Shown here: piece after piece, positions 22,184-33,900 of the stretch
How the letters are laid out: every line of letters begins with the position of its first letter
Numbering within the stretch: the stretch's first letter is position 1
Assembly: GCA_019054805.1 (NCBI GenBank)
Contig: JAHQIY010000007.1
Location: 5,523,501-5,587,500 of the forward strand
Length of the DNA: 64,000 bases
Reading direction: 5' to 3'
DNA from: Brachionus manjavacas
Taxonomy: Eukaryota > Rotifera > Eurotatoria > Ploima > Brachionidae
Program-made: the position numbers and the translations under genes
The notes under the pieces: generated by a model
Seen by the model: the letters and a program-made list of their open reading frames with translations, nothing else
The model's database searches: none
What the model was told of the DNA's origin: nothing

Positions 22184-22465
22184 ATGAAAGTGACATTTTT
22201 GCTTATTTTTATTTTATTTACGAGTAAGTTTAAAGCTTTAATGTGATTAAAAATTAAATTGAATTTTTCTTTAGTTCTTGGTCATGCTTTGAGTGCTTCA
22301 CAACACAAAGTGGTTTATCCGAACGCTGTTGGTCATAAAAAAGTCAGTGGAACAAATTCAAAAGTCGGAGTGGTCAAGAAACATAAAAGCGGAAAGGGTA
22401 AAGTAAATGTGCGAAAAGCTCAAAAAAAATTTAAAAAACAAAATTTAAAAGTCAGACATGATTAA
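22184..22465 (+). CDS. Small cationic secreted peptide, two exons
   Basis: Exon 1 (22184-22223) encodes MKVTFLLIFILFT and ends at a strong GTAAGT donor in phase 1. The 51-bp intron ends in TTTAG and exon 2 (22275-22465) finishes the signal peptide with ILGHALS and continues to a TAA. The 76-residue precursor would be cleaved near HALSA. The remaining peptide of about 55 residues is extremely basic, with repeated GHKK, VKKHKSGKGK and KKFKKQ clusters, no cysteine and almost no acidic residue. Such peptides can be antimicrobial, nucleic-acid binding or processed signalling peptides. I recognise no family and cannot choose. The intact signal peptide, perfect splice signals and matching phase make a real gene likely. 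Confidence 0.75.
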
Positions 22466-22776
22466 ATAATTTTTTTTATTAAATTTTAAATTAATAAATC
22501 TAATAAATGAAGAAATTTTGTAAATTATTATTTTATGAAAAAAAATGCTGCTTTAATTTCAATATTAAGAATAACTTTCAAGATTTCGGCCTAAAATAAT
22601 TGAAGCTTTCCAATTTTTTTAAAATAAAATAAGACTGAAAAAGCGATAACTAAAAATTCTTTTTTAAAATTTACTAAACCAACCTTTTTAATCTTTAGAT
22701 AAGCTCTTGTTACTGTTAGCAATTGATTTACAGAAAAACTAAAAAATAAATTATATTTTTTTTATTAAAATAATAA
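22466..22776. other. AT-rich spacer
   Basis: This includes the 3' UTR of the peptide gene; an AATAAA hexamer lies near 22492. Nothing else is seen. Confidence 0.35.
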
Positions 22777-23615
22777 TTAGAGGAGGACCTCGGGAAGTTT
22801 GAAATGGTAATTAACCTTCCTTTCAGGCCCGTTGTTTTGAAGATCTAGATTCCAAGTAACATGTCTAAACTTATCAAAAGGTGTCCAGTATTTGTGTGAA
22901 GGACTTGATGCGTTGTTTGAATTTTTTAGGCCATCGTTAATTTGGGTATGGTTCTGATTAACCACAAATTTTTCGAAAAGGAGATCAGTTCTTACTGAAG
23001 TCATTTGAAGGCTTAACTTTTGGGAGATCATCGAAATTTTGAAAAATTCTTTAAAGGAAGTATATTATTGTTTTTAAAATTTTGTTTTGTATTTTTTGAA
23101 GGGCTATTAAGACTCTTTTCGGTAGAGGTGGATAGTGCGGTGAACAGGTAGTAGAGATTAGGTGTGATTTGATAATAGGTTAAAATTTTGAGTATTTTTA
23201 GCTTTCTTTTGATATTTAATTCAGGCATCAGTCTAGTTGATAGATCGTTCAAGTGGCTGTTGAAAGAAAGGTTCTGATTAAGTATATGTCCAAGAAAAGT
23301 CAGAAAAGGTTCCATTGGTATCGGATTGCTTTTTATAGATAAATTTAAGCGGTAAGTAGTTTTTTCTGTAGTCTGCTGCCGTGAAAACTGTATAAATAGT
23401 TTTTTTTGGGTTTATCTTGAGTTTCCATTTTTGACAGAACCCTGCTATCTTTTTAAGGCTACTGTCAGTAAACCAAATTGAAAAAAAAATTGAAATCTCG
23501 AATGTTTTTGGAAGCTTTTTTACGACGTCGCTAAAATTATCGAAAATAATGTCGGGGATAGACAGCTCCCTTGCGGCACTCCTGATGGAATTTTGAAAAT
23601 TTTAGATTTTTCGTT
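22777..23615 (-). mobile_element. LINE reverse-transcriptase fragment (yet another family)
   Basis: Read leftward from about 23615, the frame starts with SGVPQGSCLSPTLFSI (RT motif), then AGFCQKWKLKINPKKT, a KFLGHILNQNLSFNSHL-type block (23315-23250), RKLKILK and a thumb-like end. Open segments at 23315-23028 and 23031-22777 are in different frames. The motif order is that of LINE palm and thumb. The C-terminal text (KYWTPFDKFRHVTWNLDL) is unlike the main family, so this is a separate lineage. Confidence 0.75.
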
Positions 23616-24467
23616 TTAAGTTGAAACGAGGTGAGAAAATTTAAAATACAAATGCATATAAAAAATTTGAATTTATTAAATTTGAGTGTTAATTATTTTA
23701 ATTTAGCTAAAATTAAAGTACATTGTTATTGATTCTTAAATATTTTCTTTTATGAAATAAAGAAAAAAAAAATATCAAATGTAATACTTTTTTGATTTAA
23801 AATTTTGTGTTACTTTAATTTAAAAAACAGGTTTGATTTGATTTTAAAAAAAAAAATTTGTTTATTTTATTTATCTAATGTAAAAAAATTAACAAATATT
23901 TTTTATTTAAAATTTAAATAAAATTTAAAATAAAATGGATAGTTTGGGATGAATATTTTTAATCTTTAATTGGCTTCATCATTATAAAGGTCAATCTGAA
24001 ATGAATCAGCTTAATCATTCGTAATTAGATTTTTGAAAAATTATTATAATAATTGAATTTTTTTAAAATTAACTTCAAAATTTTTATCATACTTATATCA
24101 AAAGGTTAGGCGAAAATTTAATTAAAATAGACTTGGTGACACATTTAGCCTCCAAAGCTTAATGATTTATTTTTGATTAAAAAAATGATCAAATTAATTA
24201 AAAGATAATCTTGATGGTCAATTGAATTCAAAATTTTAATTGAATAAAGCAGAAAGAAAATATTTTAAAAAATTTTCAGAAAAAAGGTTTTTTCTTTTTA
24301 TTATAATGTGTAGAAAATAAATCAGGTCCTATGAAAGTTTATTCTAGTCATAATCAAAATGACTTAAACCAAAGCTTTAATTTCGCTAAATTAGTCATAC
24401 AACAATTCAAGTGAAGTTCAATATTCAAAAAAAAAAGCTTCAATTCTTCATGATTAATAAATAAATT
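23616..24467. other. AT-rich spacer
   Basis: Nothing recognisable beyond AT-rich DNA. Confidence 0.4.
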
Positions 24468-24869
24468 GAATATGGATGGACGGCAACCCTCTCATTAATA
24501 AATGCACTAAGATCATTTTTTTTAGTTTTTATTTAAATTTTTTAGATCTATGAATAAACATTTTAAAAAAAGCTCTTTAGAAAATCACTTTTTAAATTCT
24601 CAAACCAGTTTTAAATTTTAATTTTTTCTCCAATTTATAAAATTAATTTGTGATTTTCTTAAAAGCTTATTTTTAAATGTTTATTCATATACCTAAAAAA
24701 ATTTAAATAAAAACTAAAAAAAATAATCTAATTGCATTTATTATCATTGGAGTTTTAAGAAAATCTTAATCTTCTATTTCACATACAACTTATCTAATTT
24801 AAACTTGGTTTGATCATTTCAAGCTTCAAAAATTGATTATGAACTTCATGTTGCCGTCCATCCATATTC
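24468..24869. repeat. MITE-like inverted repeat
   Basis: The ends are exact 20-bp inverted repeats, GAATATGGATGGACGGCAAC at 24468-24487 and its reverse complement at 24850-24869. Inside, TTTTTTTTAGTTTTTATTTAA and ATGAATAAACATTT recur in inverted form (about 24512-24600 versus 24650-24735), so the element is nearly palindromic apart from an extra segment in the right half. No target duplication is clear. Confidence 0.65.
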
Positions 24870-25419
24870 ATATTATATTTTAGATATAATTTTGGCAAAA
24901 AATTTATTCAATAGTGACAATTTTGCAAAAAGGCCTAACTTTTAAACAATCTATTTACGCAATGTAAACCAAATGATAAATTAAAAAATTTAATTGATCT
25001 TAGTTTAATTGATTTTTTGATTCCATTTTATTGAAATAAAAAAAATATGAATTTATTTTTTTAAGCTCAATATTTGATTTTTAATTTTCAGAATTTGTCG
25101 AAATTTTTGATACAAAAAAAAAACTAATCGATAAATGTTAAACAATTTTGTAAAATTGATGTGCTTTTTTGTATTTTTGATATTTTAAATAACTATTACA
25201 TAATAGAAGATAAAATAAACATGCATTTGGCACAAAAATAAAAATATTCTCAGATTTTTGGAGAAATTTTCCAAAAATTGAAAGCCTCAGAAGTAAAAGA
25301 ACAGAATTTTTTTGTTGCCCATACTCATATCATTTACAGAGTTCGTGTCTAGGTTTCATATAATTATAATTTTTTTAGAATAAATAAAATTTTTTATTAA
25401 AACCAAATTTTGTCTAACA

Positions 25420-26394
25420 ATGCCTCAAGATTGCGACACGAGACTGATAGCTTGCTTTGGCATTCTAGCTGATGTGCAATATGCTGATGTGAACGATGTG
25501 GTAAAATATGGTCGCTGCAGATACTACCGTGGCACCATACAAAATTTACAACACGCTCTCCAACATTGGCAAAATGAACCTAAATTTTCTTTTATTCTTC
25601 AACTAGGTGATTTGATAGATGGATTTCAAACACAAAACGCCAACATTACAGACCAATGTCTCGAAAAAGTCCTCAGCATTTTTATCAATAATGGCTTTCC
25701 ACTGCACCAGGTACTCAATATTTGGGGAAATCACGAGCTTTTTGCTTTTAAACGTAGCACAATAGCTCAATCAGTCCTAAATACCTCGAGAATGTTAAAG
25801 CAAAATTTGGAAAAAAATTCAAACTTTTATTTTTTCGATGTTACTAATCGGCTGAGGCTAATCTGTTTAGATGAATATGAACACTCGGTTCTGGGCTACC
25901 ATGATCAAGAAGCTGTCTTTGTTGAATCAAATAAATTGATAAATGAAAAGCTTCTATTGAGGCTAGAAACCACTGATGATTCACACAAAAAGTACCTTGA
26001 AAGGTTCAAAAATTGGAATGGAGGTGTCAGTGATGATCAGCTTGATTGGCTCAGTAAACAACTGGAGTATTGTAAAAAATCTAATAAAAAAGTACTTCTT
26101 GCCGGGCATATACCATTGAGAGCGGAAACTTCCGACTCGTGTGCAGTGTGGAATAGTGAGTCTATTCTAGACTTGGTTTGGTCCTATGACAATTTAGTTC
26201 TTGCTTATTTGGCTGGCCATTATCACGCAGGTGGCTACTATCTGGACAAAAAAAATATCCACCATCTAACTTTAAATGGCATGCTCGAGTCACCTGTTGA
26301 TTCGAATAATGCATTTGTTACTGTATACATTTACGATGATAGAATATTTTTCAAAAATCAAATAGATGAACGAAGCTTTTCGGTGTTTTATTGA
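25420..26394 (+). CDS. ADPRM: Mn-dependent ADP-ribose/CDP-alcohol diphosphatase
   Basis: Members of this metallophosphoesterase family split ADP-ribose and CDP-alcohols (for example CDP-choline) at the diphosphate to give AMP or CMP plus a phosphate ester. The 324-residue frame shows the ordered metal-binding motifs: GILADVQYAD near residue 15 (the family's DxQ variant of DxH), GDLIDG near 63, WGNHE near 104, AGHIPL near 230 and AGHYHAGGY near 268. Length is close to the usual 330-350. There is no signal peptide or membrane segment, so a cytosolic enzyme is expected. The gene is intronless, unlike the others here, which could reflect ancestral structure or retroposition; no poly-A tract or target duplication is obvious. 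AATAAAA signals follow at about 26452. The start is the first ATG of the frame and places the first motif at the expected distance. Confidence 0.93.
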   Translation: MPQDCDTRLIACFGILADVQYADVNDVVKYGRCRYYRGTIQNLQHALQHWQNEPKFSFILQLGDLIDGFQTQNANITDQCLEKVLSIFINNGFPLHQVLNIWGNHELFAFKRSTIAQSVLNTSRMLKQNLEKNSNFYFFDVTNRLRLICLDEYEHSVLGYHDQEAVFVESNKLINEKLLLRLETTDDSHKKYLERFKNWNGGVSDDQLDWLSKQLEYCKKSNKKVLLAGHIPLRAETSDSCAVWNSESILDLVWSYDNLVLAYLAGHYHAGGYYLDKKNIHHLTLNGMLESPVDSNNAFVTVYIYDDRIFFKNQIDERSFSVFY

Positions 26395-27379
26395 TGCAGA
26401 TTAATCTAGGCGCAAAATATATAAAAAAAAAATACAGCTAATTAATTTATTCAATAAAAATTTTTGTATATTTAAAAATTTGTTATTTAAGAATCAAGTA
26501 AAATTTGCTACATGTCATTCTCGAATTCATAATGGGAAAATTATTTAGTTTGTGAAAGGAACTAAATATATAGAAATTTATAATTTTTATTTTTAATAGT
26601 TAATTTGCATCAGATTAATTAGTGTATCAGGGGTTTAAGGTTCTTCACTTAAGTCTGGCCACTACTTTAGTGTTATTCCGAATTCGTTTTAAATTATTTG
26701 ATAAAAATAAAAAAAGTAAATTTTTAGACAATTAATAGCAAAGACACTTCTTTAATCTATATCCAAGTGATGATTAGTAATAGAATAGTATTTAAATGAA
26801 ACACTTAAAAATAAAGATATAAAAAACTAAACCGAATTTACAACTTATAAATTCGGTTTTTCGCTTTTTGTGTTATAAACACTTATATTGTCGATATTGT
26901 CATTTTTCAAATTCTGTGTATCGCTTTTCATTAGGTAATTAATTTTTTTTCTAATACTTTTATTGTTCTGTTTTTTTTTCAATTGATGGAAGACTTATTT
27001 AACACTAATAACAAACCGCCAAATTAAAATATAATCAAATTTCCCAAATTTGTTAATTTTTGTTTTTTAAATGGAAAAATGTATTTGACGCATAAAAAAA
27101 CTAAAGTATAAAAACAATTTTTTTAGCGCATAAGCAAAAAAATATAGTCAATAAAGACACTAAAAATTGAAAATTTTTTTTAGAAGAACTCAAAGAAATT
27201 AATTCAGTAATATTTATTTCATTATTATCATCATTCTGCTCTATTTGTATTTCTTCAGACTCATAGTCATCTTTTACAATTCCATATTTTCTAAAGAGCT
27301 CTCATCTGAAGCAAAATCAGAAGCTTCCTCCTCCTCTGAAGTCTTAAAGAAGTTAATACTGAGAGGAATGCTCTTAAGA
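26395..27379. other. Intergenic, with a short hairpin at 26828-26860
   Basis: AAACCGAATTTA and its reverse complement TAAATTCGGTTT flank a short loop about 430 bases after ADPRM. The rest is AT-rich. On the minus strand near 27310-27350 there is a short acidic open stretch (EEEEASDFASDE) with no visible partner. Confidence 0.4.
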
Positions 27380-28660
27380 AATTCTCTTTAGCTGAGAGGC
27401 TTAAATCGACTATAGTGAACTAGCGATTCAAGAAGAAGAAGAAGAAATTTCTCAAATAGAAACAAACATGTTGGACATGATAACCAAAACTCCAGAGTTC
27501 CCAAATAACGAGTCAACAAATGAGGCATCTCTTTTATCGTCACAGTCCAGTCAAAAAAGTATGCATACTCCAGTTCTATCTGTTAACTGTTAACCTGTTA
27601 ATAAAGATTCTGAACAAATAAACTGCTAAAATTTCGAAAAATTAAGGGATCAATCTATAAATTCATCAAAATACCTTGTTACAAAAGTTCAAACAAGTAA
27701 GCAAATCAAGCGCGTTTCAGAATTTGTATTAGCTACAAGAGGCTTTGTTTCATAAGGATCCGACGATTCACATACACATAGAATCGAAAAAACTAAAAGA
27801 TCAAGCTAATGATCAGGAAGACAGTGAACTTAATGACGTATTTCAAGACAATAATATTGGACACAATTCAAATTAAAACAACACCGATTTTATACAAAAA
27901 CAATCCAACTCAAACATACAAGAGGAAAAATCTATCAAGTCAACTATTCTCTAAGAAAAGGTTAGTAATTACACACTGGAAAATGTTTTTTAGCTCAAAA
28001 ATGTCTCGACATAGTTTTGCTCAAAAATTAAAGATAGATTTGAGTGAGGCAAATTTTTATATTGATTTTCACAATTATCAGTTCAAAACAAAATCCCGCA
28101 ACAAGTATTGAGGAGGAGTAGCTATTTTAATTAAAGAAGGAATTGAATTTATTCAAGATTTCTCTTTTGAGGAATTCAATTCCGAACTCCTTTGTATAAA
28201 ACTAAATTTAAGAAAGAATAATGAATTAGTTATATTTAGTCTTTATATACCACCCAATGTGCTTCTGATTTTTGAGCTTTTTAAAACGATTAATAAAAAA
28301 TATAGAAACTACATCTTAGGTGGTGATCTAAACGCTAGAACAAAGCAAAAAGGTTGCGTAAGGGAAAATGAAAACGGTATAATATTGGAAAGAATAATCA
28401 ATGAGTTAGACTTTTCAGTAATCAATGATAAGCGCCCTTCTTTCAATATTTTTTATAAGAATTACTTCGAAATTTTTGATCTTTTTTTAGTTTCATCTTC
28501 ATTAATTGACAAAATTACCGACTTGAATGTCTTAAATAGTCAAGACATGACTAGTGACCATTTCCCAATCGAAGCATCAATCTCTATGGGCTATCAATTA
28601 GAAAAAAAATCAACAGCTAAAAAATTTAACTATAAGAAAGGGAACTGACAATTGTTTAAA
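27380..28660 (+). mobile_element. LINE fragment lacking its 3' end
   Basis: The fragment starts in the ORF1 C-terminal region just after the zinc knuckles (SLAERLKS, matching SIAEKLKS). It runs through the ORF1/ORF2 junction and covers the AP endonuclease of ORF2: LVITHW, ELKIDLSEAN, GGVAILIKEG, GGDLNART and TSDHFPIEASIS. One stop precedes GGVAIL, and a deletion removes part of the HLPSRVHLLDN block. It ends at about 28660, before the reverse transcriptase. Confidence 0.85.
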
Positions 28661-29979
28661 AATGTATAACTTTATATTTTTTATTCAATGGTTTGATTTT
28701 TTATGCTTTATAGTCAATAAACATGAAGTGTATTCAAAATTGAAAGTGCACGAACTCAAGAATATAAATATTTCCTATTTTTATAGTTTAATATTGAATA
28801 AAAAAAAATTTTTGTTTTTATTATTGCTCAAAAAATAATTTACACTTGGTCAGTTTGATTGTTGTCTCTTTTAAAAAATTACTCAGATGAATTGAGCAAT
28901 AATCAAAATAATAATTAATTGTCCTTTTTCTATCGTAGCAGATAATGGCAAGAAACTCATTTCCTTTCTCAGTACCTTAAAATTCAAAAATAAAAATTTG
29001 AAATATCCTAAAATAGCCCTTAAAAATTTGTGAAAATTAAGAATTTGATTATGAAAAAATTCCCACTATTCTTGTGATTTAGAGTCTCTTTATTCTAATA
29101 TTAAACCATAACATGCTATTTTATTACTTAGTTCAAACATATTTGTTTGTAATCTAAACTTTGATTTTGATGGATTTCTTTAAATAGTAGTTTTAATTTA
29201 AACTAAAAATTTATTAATGACATCTTTATTGAAAAATTATATTTAAACCTTTATTTAAAATTTTAATTTTAAATCAGTTACCATAGAGTTACCATAGATG
29301 GTATCCTACTGTTTCCCATCTTCGAACTCTAGCTTGCTAGCTTGTTGTAACTTATATTATTATTATTATTATTATTAAATCTTGATGTTAAACCTTCAAA
29401 TTCATGTAGTTATTTAATACCTGTTTCTAACCGCCCTGAACATAAATTTGAAAATATTCCAGTATCCCTATTTATTAGAATTAGAAGAGATGCACTTTAT
29501 ATTTAGACTGTTTAGCCAATTCAAGAGATGTGATAGTTCAATTATTGAAACAAGGTTTTTTTTTTAAAAAAGTCGGAATATGCAGTAGTATAGCTAAAAA
29601 AGAATAAGTGAACTCCTTCCTTACAAAACAAAGCCTCTTGTAGCTAATACAAAATTAAAATTATTTAATATAATTGACAATAATATTTCAGGGCTAAATT
29701 TTATTTTAAAGATTCTTTTCAAAGTATTAAATTGGAATCTAGTTTTGGACTTAAGGACTTAATGATGGTCAATAAAATTCAGAAAAATGTCTTTATTTAT
29801 ATTAGATAAACTTAATAATACTAAGAAAAATTTCTCAGGCAAATGTAACATCGCTCAAGAATGAAATATAAAATTTTACATATTTAAAATTATACTTTTT
29901 TTTCGGTAAAACTCAAGCATTCAGAGATAACACAATTATAAAAAAAAAAATCTTTAGAATTATTAAATTTAAATCATAC
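28661..29979. other. AT-rich stretch with a repeat scrap and a TTA microsatellite
   Basis: 28915-28980 is the beginning of dispersed repeat R1. A TTA microsatellite lies at about 29355-29380, just after TTCGAACTCTAGCTTGCTAGC. At 29620-29650 (minus) is a 25-bp match to the VLATRGF segment of LINE ORF1 at 27722-27755. No gene is seen. Confidence 0.45.
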
Positions 29980-30432
29980 CAGAGTTGTTTAAAATTCATA
30001 AGTCTTAAGTCATGTCCAAGTCCGGACTTTTTTTATTTTTTTTCTCAAAAGTCTGAGATAAGACTTTAAATTTTTTTTTCAAAAGTAATGTGTTTAACGT
30101 TTTTTTTTTGCTTTTTTTCCAAAAGTCCAAAAACTTAACAATTTTTTTTTTCGATGAATATCATTATTAGAAAATTCTTAAATTGTGTTAAATTAATAAT
30201 TGTCCAAATCTAGGTTGCTTTGGATAAAAGGACAATTTTTAAAACATTTCTAAAATTTATACAAAATTCACTTTTTAAATATATGTGCCTTTTTTAATTA
30301 TTATTTAGATTAAATTTTTAAACAAAATACTCATTTAAATCTCTCTAATCTTTAAGTCAAACACATTATTTTTGAAAATAAAAAAAAAAAGTCCGGACTT
30401 GGACTTTAACTTGGTACTTGTAAACAACTCTG
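29980..30432. mobile_element. hAT-type MITE with 8-bp target duplication
   Basis: The ends are inverted repeats, CAGAGTTGTTTA... on the left and ...AAACAACTCTG on the right, continuing inward to AAGTCCGGACTT on both sides. The element is flanked by identical AATCATAC octamers (29972-29979 and 30433-30440). An 8-bp duplication and CAGnGTTG termini are the signature of the hAT superfamily. No transposase is encoded, so it is non-autonomous. The exact duplication indicates a well-preserved insertion. Confidence 0.85.
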
Positions 30433-30985
30433 AATCATACATATATAAAGAACCTATGTTTTTCCGAATTTTATTTTTATCTTTTAAATCTCATCGGTAG
30501 ACGAAATTTTTGAATTTTTTTTAAATTAAACTCAAAAATACCACATTTAAAAATTTTAAGAAAATTATAAAAAGTTTAAAAATTGATTTTTAAATTAAAC
30601 ACTTAATTTTTTCGATAAATTTATTTAAAATGCGAACATTTATCGTTAACAATCAAATATAATATGATGTTATTTATTAAAAACACTTTTTCAAAAATGC
30701 AAAATTTCTTTAACTTTTTTGAAAATTTTAATTTTTTTCCTAATTTTGTAATTTTTTTCTTTTTTAAATGAGATGGCTAAAATTTTTACAAATAATAAAA
30801 TAAACAAAAATATAATTGAACACCACAATTGAAGATTGAATTGAGAAAAGGTAAAGAGTTTTTTACAATTTATTCCAAAATGCATTTCTAGTACTCACAT
30901 TGGTAAAACTTTGCAAGCGTTATTCTTGAATTAGTTTATTTATAACATTGGAATTTATTAAGATAAATCGAATTTAGTTCTCACT
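30433..30985. other. Upstream region of IDH3B
   Basis: AT-rich sequence with chance open frames. The IDH3B promoter should lie here but no element can be defined. Confidence 0.3.
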
Positions 30986-33900
30986 ATGGCCACAAAAGCA
31001 CTTACATTTGCCAAGCAGCTCCTTAAACCAAATTCAAATGCATTTTGCTTGAGACAAAGTTTTTCAGTAAAATTTAGAAAAAAAACATCAATAATGAATT
31101 CTAATTTTAAATAAATTAGAAAAACTCAGCGAGTTTATTTGTCCCTCCATCTGTCACTGCAGTCAAACAATCTCAAACCAATCCACTGCCTGAACAAAGC
31201 AATAAGATCAAAGTATCTCTTGTGCCTGGCGATGGTTTTGTCTTCATTTAATTAAAGCCAGTTAAGTTTAGATTAAATCTTTCTTTAAAGGTGTTGGACC
31301 CGAGCTGATGTCATGTGTGAGAGAAATTTATAAACAACTTGGAGTTCCGGTCGAATTCGAGGAAATTTTAGCCTCGTAAGTCTGAAATGTTTAAAAAGAA
31401 ATTCAATTTGAACATTTTTTAAAAGTGAATTACTTCCTGGTCGAAGTCATTCAGTTGATGATTTAAAGGAAAGCTTTAGAAGAAACAAAGTGGGTCTAAT
31501 GGGAGTACTAACAACTCCAGCCATAGGTGAAAGTGGACAGCTTGAGTCCATGAACCAGAAGATCCGCCTGCAATTGGACTTGTTTGCTCACGTCATACGT
31601 GTGAAGAGTTTGCCAGGCCTCAAATTGAGATACAGTAACATCGATTTTGTAGTTATTAGAGAACAGAAAGAAGGAGAGTACAGTGCTTTGGAACACGAGT
31701 CCGTACCAGGTGTCATAGAATCTCTGAAAATCACAACCAGAGAAAATACTCTCCGCATCGCAAAATTTGCTTTTGATTACGCGGTAAGTAACAACCGAAA
31801 GAAGGTAACTGCGGTTCACAAAGCCAATATAATGTAGGTTTTACAAATATTTCCAGAGCTGATTTTCTAATTTTGATCCAAATTTAGGAAACTTGGTGAT
31901 GGTCTTTTTATTGAGTCATGCAAAGAGATAGCTCAATTGTATCCGAATATAAAATTTGAAACTATGATTATAGATAATTGTTGTATGCAGGTAATTTTAT
32001 TTTAACAATTAAAAAGCTGGTTTGCGCACAAATCCTGATTTAAAAAAAAGAATAAAGAAAATAAAGTAGAGATTATTTTGTTTTTTAGATTTTATCGCAT
32101 ATATTTTAACTTGAGAATACAAATTAAATTTTTTCGAAATTAAATATTTCAATTCTAATTTAAAAAATTTACATCAAAATTTGTTAACTTTTCGTCAAAA
32201 ACTTCAAGTCTAAAAAAGACCCGACAGACCATAAAAAGTTAGACTCTTAGGTCGACTCATTTAATGTTTTTTGATATTTTTTGGTATGGTGAAAGTGGAC
32301 CTATCTTTTTTATTAGAGAATCTAAAAATTGAACTTTTTAGTTTACAGTGCCGGAAATTTACTTGTTACATCATATCATCTGATATCATTTAATATCATT
32401 TTTTTAAACTTTCCCCATATCAGCTGATATCAGCTATTATCATTTCATATCAGATAATATCAGGTGAATTAAAATTTGAATTTCTATTTGTAAAAATATG
32501 TAAAGAAATTTTTTTTCCTGATATTAGCTGATATCAGTTGATATCAGATCATATCATCTAATATCAAACGATATCATATGATATGATGTGAGAAGTTAAT
32601 TTCCGGCACTTTATTTATTAAAATTTTATTTTTTTTCTAAAATCACTTTTTTTTATTGAAATAGGTCTTTAACTTATTTTGTAGAAAATTTTTATAAAAT
32701 TAAAAAAAAAAAGATATTTTAACTCTCATACCTTTAACCTTCAGAAAAAATGTAGCATTGTTAAAAGCAAGTTATTTCAGGATTTTTAATTTCAAACCTT
32801 ATGAATCCGAATCAAATTTGAAAGCGCATTATCCAATCTATAAAATTTTGTACTTAGTCCAACTTTCACTTTAGTTATTGACCAAGATTTTGGTCCAAAA
32901 ATGTAAAAGTGAAGAGACTCAAAATCAAAAAAATTTCTAAATTAATTTTATTATCTAACTTATATTTAATTCGGCGTTGTGAATTTCAGATACAAATTGG
33001 CTCTTTAATATCTAGGCCATAAATTTAGAATAAAATACCCCAAATTTAAAATTTTTTACCCCAATTTTTTAATAAAATACCCCTTTTAATTAAGTAAACC
33101 ATAAAAAATTAAGATTTACACCTAATTAAATAAGATGTTACTTTTTCTTTTATTTTGACACTAAATCAATTAAAACTACACCTAATTAATTAAAACGAAC
33201 TCTAGTTTATTAAAATGAAACCTAAATTTTTTGACACTTTTTTAATAAATATTTAAAAAATATTCCTATATAAGAAATTCAGCTTGCTAAAATGTGTATT
33301 GATTATTATTAAATGTCTAGTTCTGCGAGTATTTTAGAAAATAATTTCAACGACACCTTAAATGACGCTGAAGAATTGCCGAAAATAAAAAGAAGCGTAT
33401 CTAAAGCGTACGATTTCCTTGAAGATTGTGAATCTTTAATGGAATTTAAAAATTGGTCAAAAATTTACATTTTGACAATGTAGCATGGAACTTTCATTCA
33501 AAAAATAACCTAGCCGATTGCGATAAACATACATTCAACTGCAAATTCAACAAAAAAGGCTGCAAAAAATCAATTTATTTCAAAGTCAAAAATGGTGAAA
33601 TTGGTGGTTCAGTCTATATATCAGACAATGAACATTCAAATCATTCGAACGAAGAAAATTCAGCTAATGTTCCTCCTAAAGTGAAAGAAAAAATTATTTA
33701 TTTTCGTTCGCTTGGACAAGCAAAAAAAGAAATCAAGAGAAATTTAATCAAAGAAAATATTCAGCCACCAACTGACAATCAAATTCAACATATTATAAAT
33801 TCAGTTAGTAAGGACTTAAATAAAAATTGTTCATTGACAGATTTCAAAAAATGGTGCGAAGATAATTCAGAGATTCCAGACGATGAAGACGCGGTTTTCG

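Noticed and set aside
29290-29385. SINE-like TTCGAACTC plus TTA tail
   Set aside because: No second copy was found in the window and no complete promoter pair; recorded only as a microsatellite.
31508-31819. Minus-strand open frame of about 100 codons
   Set aside because: It is antisense to IDH3B exon 4, whose sense reading matches the family throughout.
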